64,000 bases of DNA from Hybos culiciformis. Lineage: Eukaryota; Arthropoda; Insecta; Diptera; Hybotidae. The notes below the pieces were generated by a model. That model saw nothing but the letters and a program-made list of their open reading frames with translations. It did no database searches and had not been told where the DNA came from. Positions 58,806 through 64,000 of the stretch are shown here, one piece after another. Each line of letters opens with the position of its first letter. Position 1 is the stretch's first letter. The position numbers and the translations under genes were made by a program. Where the stretch lies: contig OZ023273.1 in the NCBI GenBank assembly GCA_964007475.1, positions 61,027,834-61,091,833 on the forward strand. The letters are read 5' to 3'.

Positions 58806-61800
58806 TTAGTACTGTCCACCCAGACACCGTGATGACCGACAGTTCACTGTAGGTTGTAGCCATTTCCTCAAATGAGATGATTCTATAACACCATTATATG
58901 GAATTTGACTCACTTGACAACCGTCAATATCTTTAATTAAGTATCTGTCGTGGGGAAATTTCTTTGAAACAACATAAGGCCCCTTGTACTTAGGTATAAG
59001 TTTTTTGTTTGTTCCTAACGTAACATCTACATTCTTAATTACTACAAAATCGCCCACCTCAAAAACTTTTGCTGGTCTATGTCTGGTTTTAAAGTATTTT
59101 TCATTGTAGGTCTGAGAGACAGTTATTGCATTTAAAGCACGCAATCTACTGGATTCTAGGTTACGTTCTGGAGTTTTTTCATGGTTCAAATATTCTGTTA
59201 GCCAGTCAACAGTTGGTCCCTTTTGGTTAACACCAAATAACAACACTGAAGGACTATCTCTGGTAGTACTATGTTTTGAGTTATTTATAGCGTACTCGAC
59301 GTCAGGCAACTTAGAAGACCAGTTAGAGTGTTGAGCAATTTCACTCAGCTTCGCAAGCATTGGAGTTAAAACTTGATTGGTCCTTTCAACTTGACCATTA
59401 GCTTGCGGAGAAGCTGTTGCGTTTCTCACGTGTACAATATTATTTTCAGCAAGGAAATTATTGAATTCGTTGGAAGTAAAACAAGTGCCTCTGTCACTAA
59501 TGATTCTATTAGGCCTACTGTAATATTCAAAATATTTTTTCAAACTATTTATAACTTCTTTAGTGCTGGTAGAACTAGCTGAATATAGTTTTACGAATTT
59601 TGTGAATGAGTCAATTATAACTAGGATATATTTTCGTTTTGATCTAATAGATGGTAACGGTCCATAGTGGTCCATGTGCAATGTGTCAAAAGGTAATGGT
59701 TTTTTAGGGATACTAAAGAGATTTCTCTCGTTTTTATTTGTCGGGCTTGAAAACATGATACATTTTAAGCAATTAAGGATAAAATTTTCGACTTTCTCTT
59801 TCATTTTGGGAAACCAATAACTTTGTTTTATTTGTTCCCAACACTTATTTGCAGAAAGGTGACCAAATTTTTCATGAAACAGTCGGATAATATTATTTTC
59901 CATTTCTTCAGGGACAACTAAATACTTAAGCCCATCTGGGTTTTTCCTATATAAAATTCCATTAGCTATTTCGTAGTGCACATCCGAAGTCTTTCCCCCT
60001 AATCGTTCTTTTATTTCTTTTATATTCTTGTCACGGTTTTGTGTAGCTACCAAATTAAACTCTACTTCATTTTCCTCAATGGAATTAACAGTTTCTAACC
60101 TGCTTAATGCATCAACATGCATCATACTAGTACCTCCCCTATGTTCAATGCTGTAGTTATAATTTTCTAATTCCAGAGCCCATCGGGAAATTCTGGGATT
60201 TAAAATTTTCTTTTTTAGCGTCTGAGTTAATGAGTTACAATCTGTCACTATTTTAAAGGGTATACCTTCTAGGTAAACATGAAATCTTTTCAATGCGTAT
60301 ATAATAGCTAGCGTCTCCAGCTCAAAACTATGGTACTTTGCTTCCGCTTCAGTAGTTGTTTTCGAAAAATAAAAAACTGGATGAAATTTATTATCGTTCT
60401 GTTTTTGGAGTAGTACAGCTCCAAACCCGATAGCACTTGCGTCGCAATGGAGTTCTGTCTCTTTCCTTGGATCATAAATTGATAGAATTGGAGATTCAAT
60501 TAATTTTTTCTTTAATTCCTCAAAAGTAGTAAGACAATTTTGATTAAATTCAAACTTAGAATCTTTCCTTAATAGTAATTGCAATGGCTTACAAATTCTA
60601 GCGAAGTTCGGCACGAATTTTCGGAAATAACTACATAACCCGATGAAAGAATGCAACTGTTTTGTGTTCTTAGGAACAGGGAATTTCAATATAGTGTCTT
60701 TATGACGTGAATTAGGCACAATACCCTGAGCATTTACGTGGTAACCTAAATAATCTAATTCATTAAAACCAAAGTGACATTTTTCAATTTTCAACTCAAG
60801 GCCATGATCGGAAAGGCACTGCAAAATTTCTCTTAATAAGTTCACATGTTCTTCGAGAGTTCGAGTTGCAAGAAGAATATCGTCAATAAAAATTGTAATT
60901 AATTTATTTTCAATAAACTTTCTCAAAATTCTTGAAATGAAACGTTGAAACACAGAGGGGGAATTCTTCAAACCGAATGGCATCATAATATACTCGTACT
61001 GCCCCGACGGAGTTACAAAAGAAGTTTTTGGTACAGAATTCTTTTCTACTTTCACTTGGTGGAAACTATTTTTTAAATCAAGTAACGTATAAAATTTTTT
61101 ATTTTCTAAGTACTCTAGACAGTCTTCTATCAATGGTAAAGGGTAATTATCACGTACGGTGATTTTATTCAATTCCCTATAGTCAATGCACATGCGTGTG
61201 TCACCACTTTTTTTCTTTACAAGCACAATAGGAGATGCATAAGGGGAGTCACTAGGTCGTATAATACCTTTAAGAAGTAAATCATCAATTATATTTTGGA
61301 CTATGTTTCTGTTATGGTAGGAAAGTCTACGTGGACCGCACCTAACTGGTATATCAGTTGTCAGTTTAATTTCCATTTCAAAATATTCACCTTTAGAATT
61401 TCTATTTTTGTTTTCCTTATAATATTGCTCGATTAATTTTTCAATTAAATTTCTGTCGTTAATGCTAAGATTAGGATTTATGTTAAATTTGTCACCTAAG
61501 CGTATTTCCCCTATATTAATGTTAAAAATGTCAGGTACTTCAGGTATCTTTTCGTCTTCAATGTATTTTATTTTACTCTTATTTGGTTTCACTGTAATGT
61601 TACTGTCAATTTCACTCCCAATTTCAGATACCTCATTAAAACGGTTGTCAAGTTTTTTATTAAAAATAAAATTTTCTCGAAAATTAGTAATCAAAAATAT
61701 ATTTGGGGTCTCGATTTCAAAAATTTTTTTTTTATAAGGTTTAGAATGACAATTCAAATTTATATTATTTTTAAAACTAAAAACTAAATTAAATTCCTTC

Positions 61801-63272
61801 ATGAAATCTCTTCCAAACAAAAATGGTTTTGGTAATAGGTCAGGCTCAACAATGAACAATTGGATTTCCCGTATTTGGTTGGACAATTTAACAAAACAAT
61901 CTATTTTTCCATATGTGTTTAATTTTACCCCAGATATACTATTATAATTTGAATAAAATAACGATTCGTTTTCAAAATCTATTGGAATTATTTTTCTCGA
62001 TACAAAGCTGACCGGGCTACCACTATCAATAAGAGAATCATAAAAAAAAAATTTAGAGTTACTACTACACGAGTCACCTAATCTGAAAGCAACACTTACC
62101 TTGCCGATGGGATTGATGTCTTCTTCTTCTTCATCTTCTTCATCATCTTCAGCTCTTCCAATGGTGTCATCTACTGCATGAACAATTTTCTTTGGGCATT
62201 GCTTAATTTGATGATCATTACCACCACACTTAAAGCATACGCCACTTGGCCTCTTAGCATTTGGACATTGGTTAGAATAATGTCCAAAATTGCTGCAGTT
62301 GAAACATCTAATGTCCATTGTCTTCTTAGCTTCATCTTTTGGTAGTCTCTTAATGGTGCTTGGTAGTTTAGGCTCAGTTGAACGGTATTTCTCATACTTG
62401 ATTAATAATTCCTTCAATTCGTTCAATGTTTTTGCTGTGTATAAAAATGATACATAAGCTGAACGGTCACGTAGGCCTTCAATTACCGCTGTAATAATTT
62501 CACTTTCATCTAATTTAGCCTGATATGCAATTTCTTTAATTGAAAACATATAACTAATTATGTTTTCATTTCTTCCTCGAACACGGAGGCGCAGTTGCTG
62601 GTACACATCGTTTACTGATATATTTTTTTTGAATTGGTTCAATAACTCGCTGCTGAGTTCTTTTGAGTTTTTAGCTTGGCACGTTCTTAAAAATACAGCA
62701 GCGGTACCTTTTAACATTTTCCGCATAGATATGTATTTAAAATGTTCACTGCAATAACTCATTGCTAATGCATTGTTAAAATCTTCCAACCATTTTTCAA
62801 TCGAATACGCGTCATCGCCTGTAAAATGTGGTACTATGTATTCTATTTCACTAATTTTCAAATGTTGTGCCCCTACACTGGGTTCGCGTTCCAATAAATT
62901 CAATTCTTTTTTCAATTTCAATAATTTAATTTTTTCTTCTAGTTGTTTTATTTCATCGGTTGCGGTGTTTGTTGCTGCTACCGCTTCCGCTGTCACTGCT
63001 TCACTGCTTAGTATCACTTCTGTAGCTGGTGTTGTCACTGCGGCTGCTTCCACTTGAACTGCTGCTGCGGCTGCTTCCACTTGAATTGCTGCTGCTGCTG
63101 CTTGTACTTGAACTGCCGCTGTTGCATTGCCGCCATTTTCACTGGAGTCACTTTTTCCCATCAAATTTTCACTGTTGTAATTTCTATTACTCACCTCATC
63201 CGATTTATTTCCAATAATAATTTCGCTAACTTCTAATAAAGATAATGAATTAAGGTCGCCAGAAGTATTCAT
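58806..63272 (-). CDS. Gag-Pol polyprotein of a Ty3/Gypsy retrotransposon
   Basis: 1488 codons without interruption. The N-terminal Ala-rich segment (about 50-105) contains repeats of a QVEAAAA module and is followed by a coiled coil (about 107-127). A retrotransposon-gag/capsid region with PHFTGDDAYSIEKWLEDF covers about 145-310. Two CCHC zinc knuckles follow (C323-C336 and C346-C359), then an acidic linker and an aspartic protease with catalytic D416 in DSG. Reverse transcriptase covers about 650-830, with FIDD at 795-798 as the catalytic YxDD-type box. RNase H has its first Asp at 944 (LHCDAS). Integrase has an HHCC zinc domain (about 1130-1170) and catalytic D1201, D1260 and E1296 (35 residues between the last two). 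A GPY/F-type module (YKGPYVVSKKF) lies near 1430. Gag and Pol are in one frame, so no frameshift is needed. All catalytic residues are present. A mdg3/blastopia-like lineage is possible but unproven. Confidence 0.98.
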   Translation of the reverse strand: MNTSGDLNSLSLLEVSEIIIGNKSDEVSNRNYNSENLMGKSDSSENGGNATAAVQVQAAAAAIQVEAAAAAVQVEAAAVTTPATEVILSSEAVTAEAVAATNTATDEIKQLEEKIKLLKLKKELNLLEREPSVGAQHLKISEIEYIVPHFTGDDAYSIEKWLEDFNNALAMSYCSEHFKYISMRKMLKGTAAVFLRTCQAKNSKELSSELLNQFKKNISVNDVYQQLRLRVRGRNENIISYMFSIKEIAYQAKLDESEIITAVIEGLRDRSAYVSFLYTAKTLNELKELLIKYEKYRSTEPKLPSTIKRLPKDEAKKTMDIRCFNCSNFGHYSNQCPNAKRPSGVCFKCGGNDHQIKQCPKKIVHAVDDTIGRAEDDEEDEEEEDINPIGKVSVAFRLGDSCSSNSKFFFYDSLIDSGSPVSFVSRKIIPIDFENESLFYSNYNSISGVKLNTYGKIDCFVKLSNQIREIQLFIVEPDLLPKPFLFGRDFMKEFNLVFSFKNNINLNCHSKPYKKKIFEIETPNIFLITNFRENFIFNKKLDNRFNEVSEIGSEIDSNITVKPNKSKIKYIEDEKIPEVPDIFNINIGEIRLGDKFNINPNLSINDRNLIEKLIEQYYKENKNRNSKGEYFEMEIKLTTDIPVRCGPRRLSYHNRNIVQNIIDDLLLKGIIRPSDSPYASPIVLVKKKSGDTRMCIDYRELNKITVRDNYPLPLIEDCLEYLENKKFYTLLDLKNSFHQVKVEKNSVPKTSFVTPSGQYEYIMMPFGLKNSPSVFQRFISRILRKFIENKLITIFIDDILLATRTLEEHVNLLREILQCLSDHGLELKIEKCHFGFNELDYLGYHVNAQGIVPNSRHKDTILKFPVPKNTKQLHSFIGLCSYFRKFVPNFARICKPLQLLLRKDSKFEFNQNCLTTFEELKKKLIESPILSIYDPRKETELHCDASAIGFGAVLLQKQNDNKFHPVFYFSKTTTEAEAKYHSFELETLAIIYALKRFHVYLEGIPFKIVTDCNSLTQTLKKKILNPRISRWALELENYNYSIEHRGGTSMMHVDALSRLETVNSIEENEVEFNLVATQNRDKNIKEIKERLGGKTSDVHYEIANGILYRKNPDGLKYLVVPEEMENNIIRLFHEKFGHLSANKCWEQIKQSYWFPKMKEKVENFILNCLKCIMFSSPTNKNERNLFSIPKKPLPFDTLHMDHYGPLPSIRSKRKYILVIIDSFTKFVKLYSASSTSTKEVINSLKKYFEYYSRPNRIISDRGTCFTSNEFNNFLAENNIVHVRNATASPQANGQVERTNQVLTPMLAKLSEIAQHSNWSSKLPDVEYAINNSKHSTTRDSPSVLLFGVNQKGPTVDWLTEYLNHEKTPERNLESSRLRALNAITVSQTYNEKYFKTRHRPAKVFEVGDFVVIKNVDVTLGTNKKLIPKYKGPYVVSKKFPHDRYLIKDIDGCQVSQIPYNGVIESSHLRKWLQPTVNCRSSRCLGGQY

Positions 63273-63300
63273 TTTTAAGCGCGTTACCCCACACCTGAAC

Positions 63301-63564
63301 TGTAGGATGCCGTATTTTTTTAAAATAAATGTTCAAACAAAAATTAATTTTAATTAATTTATTAACTTTGAGGTTTCAACCTTCTTTTCTCAAATCTTTA
63401 CATGGAATGAATAATTTGACGCTTAACCTAAATTTCTTTATTTACAAAAATCATTCTGTCTCTTTTTCTTTTTCAACGATAATATTGACAGCATAGTAAG
63501 TGAAGACTTCAGACAGTTTGTGACTCGTTCCTAATAATACAACCTACTTTTTGATTCTCTTACA
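63301..63564 (-). repeat. 5' LTR of the Ty3/Gypsy element
   Basis: 264 bp, identical by eye to the 3' LTR. In element orientation it is followed by GTTCAGGTGTGGGGTAACGC and then the gag start, so any primer-binding site must lie within that short leader. Confidence 0.97.
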
Positions 63565-63568
63565 AAAG

Positions 63569-64000
63569 TTAGATTTTTTTCCATATATACTATATATTTA
63601 TTTTGTTCTCAATAATGGAAAATTATAAATATTTTTCTGTGGTTAGCAACAAAAATGTAATAGTAGATTACAATACATGGTGTGAAAATTTGTTATTCTT
63701 GCGAGTTGTGTATACACACAAACACATAGACACGAGTCATATTTATATCACGAGATCGAAGGTCGAGTAAATACAATACACAGGGAAATGTAAATACAAT
63801 TTACATTTCCCTATAATTGCATGTGTATTGATGCATGTAATGGACCATTTACCGAGCTAAATTTGCGAATGTAAATACAACTTACCGAAGACATGCACAT
63901 TAAAATTTTTTTGTTTATTTGAAGTAAAGTGCTGATTTACACGATAAAAAAATACACTGTCAGTAAAAAATATTTATTGCGATTAATTCGAACAAGCAAC
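63569..64000. other. AT-rich right edge with a short hairpin
   Basis: No exon recognised. A 14-bp perfect hairpin AGGGAAATGTAAAT / complement with a 3-nt loop lies at 63782-63812. The string 'gtaaatacaa' recurs three times (about 63767, 63790 and 63872). Confidence 0.6.

Larger units (their letters stand above)
58485..63568 (-). mobile_element. Intact Ty3/Gypsy LTR retrotransposon
   Basis: The AAAG target duplication (58485-58488 and 63565-63568) brackets a 5076-bp element (58489-63564). It has two 264-bp LTRs that look identical base for base and start TG and end CA. A single long gag-pol frame runs on the minus strand, and there is no env frame. Identical LTRs plus an open frame indicate very recent insertion and possible activity. 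The start codon is only about 29 bp inside the 5' LTR, leaving a very short leader. The leader lacks a primer site of the usual TGG type immediately at the LTR edge. The polypurine tract before the 3' LTR is weak (aggatggacgag). Confidence 0.97.

Noticed and set aside
1..64000. Horizontally acquired bacterial genes or endogenous viral insertions
   Set aside because: Every recognisable coding block is either an insect gene or an ordinary retrotransposon without an env frame.

Overview
The window is a very AT-rich, intron-containing eukaryotic segment from a holometabolous insect, most likely a fly or close relative. The evidence is 61-63 nt introns inside conserved genes, a ZAD-domain gene (a family expanded in holometabolous insects), and coding exons that read closely like insect TMED4/9 (eclair), the mitochondrial glutamate carrier, and NMDA receptor subunit 1. 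No bacterial or viral block was seen. The species cannot be named from the sequence.

Protein-coding layout, left to right. (1) An orphan candidate exon of an unrecognised minus-strand gene (91-193). (2) A minus-strand ZAD-domain nuclear protein in three visible coding exons (11638-13672), with its first exon not located. (3) A complete three-exon p24/TMED4-9 cargo receptor on the plus strand (21369-22944). (4) A complete four-coding-exon mitochondrial glutamate carrier, SLC25A22/18 type, on the plus strand (32191-34228). (5) The probable first coding exon of Nmdar1 on the plus strand (51493-51660), with its next exon not found before the window ends. (6) An intact Ty3/Gypsy retrotransposon on the minus strand (58489-63564) with identical 264-bp LTRs, a 4-bp target duplication and one 1488-codon gag-pol frame; it probably lies antisense inside Nmdar1 intron 1. 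The host genes have no evident functional link: one is secretory-pathway, one mitochondrial transport, one synaptic receptor, one presumed chromatin or transcription factor.

Most of the recognisable non-genic sequence is mobile-element material, largely terminal-inverted-repeat (TIR) or foldback elements without a transposase. They include two palindromic satellite-filled elements with 9-10 bp target duplications (4660-5787 and 20119-20841) that share a GC-rich core although their arms differ. There is also a 415-bp element that looks like an internal-deletion derivative of a 2.8-kb element lying 386 bp away in the opposite orientation (16345-16759 and 17146-19940, both flanked by TTA). Three elements look hAT-like, with 8-bp duplications (28071-28388, 51895-52596, 53701-54655). 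An inverted repeat carries a tRNA-Glu-like sequence in each arm (43385-43780). Several smaller MITEs and two facing LINE remnants (about 600-2958) complete the set. A 1.66-kb G-rich 12-bp minisatellite (24897-26560) has grown inside an older array of roughly 100-bp units.

The rest (most of 6580-11637, 13673-16341, 28922-31690, 34229-41797, 43781-51492 and 54664-58484) is AT-rich intergenic or intronic sequence with homopolymer and dinucleotide runs, in which no further gene was recognised. All calls were made by eye from the sequence, without database searches.
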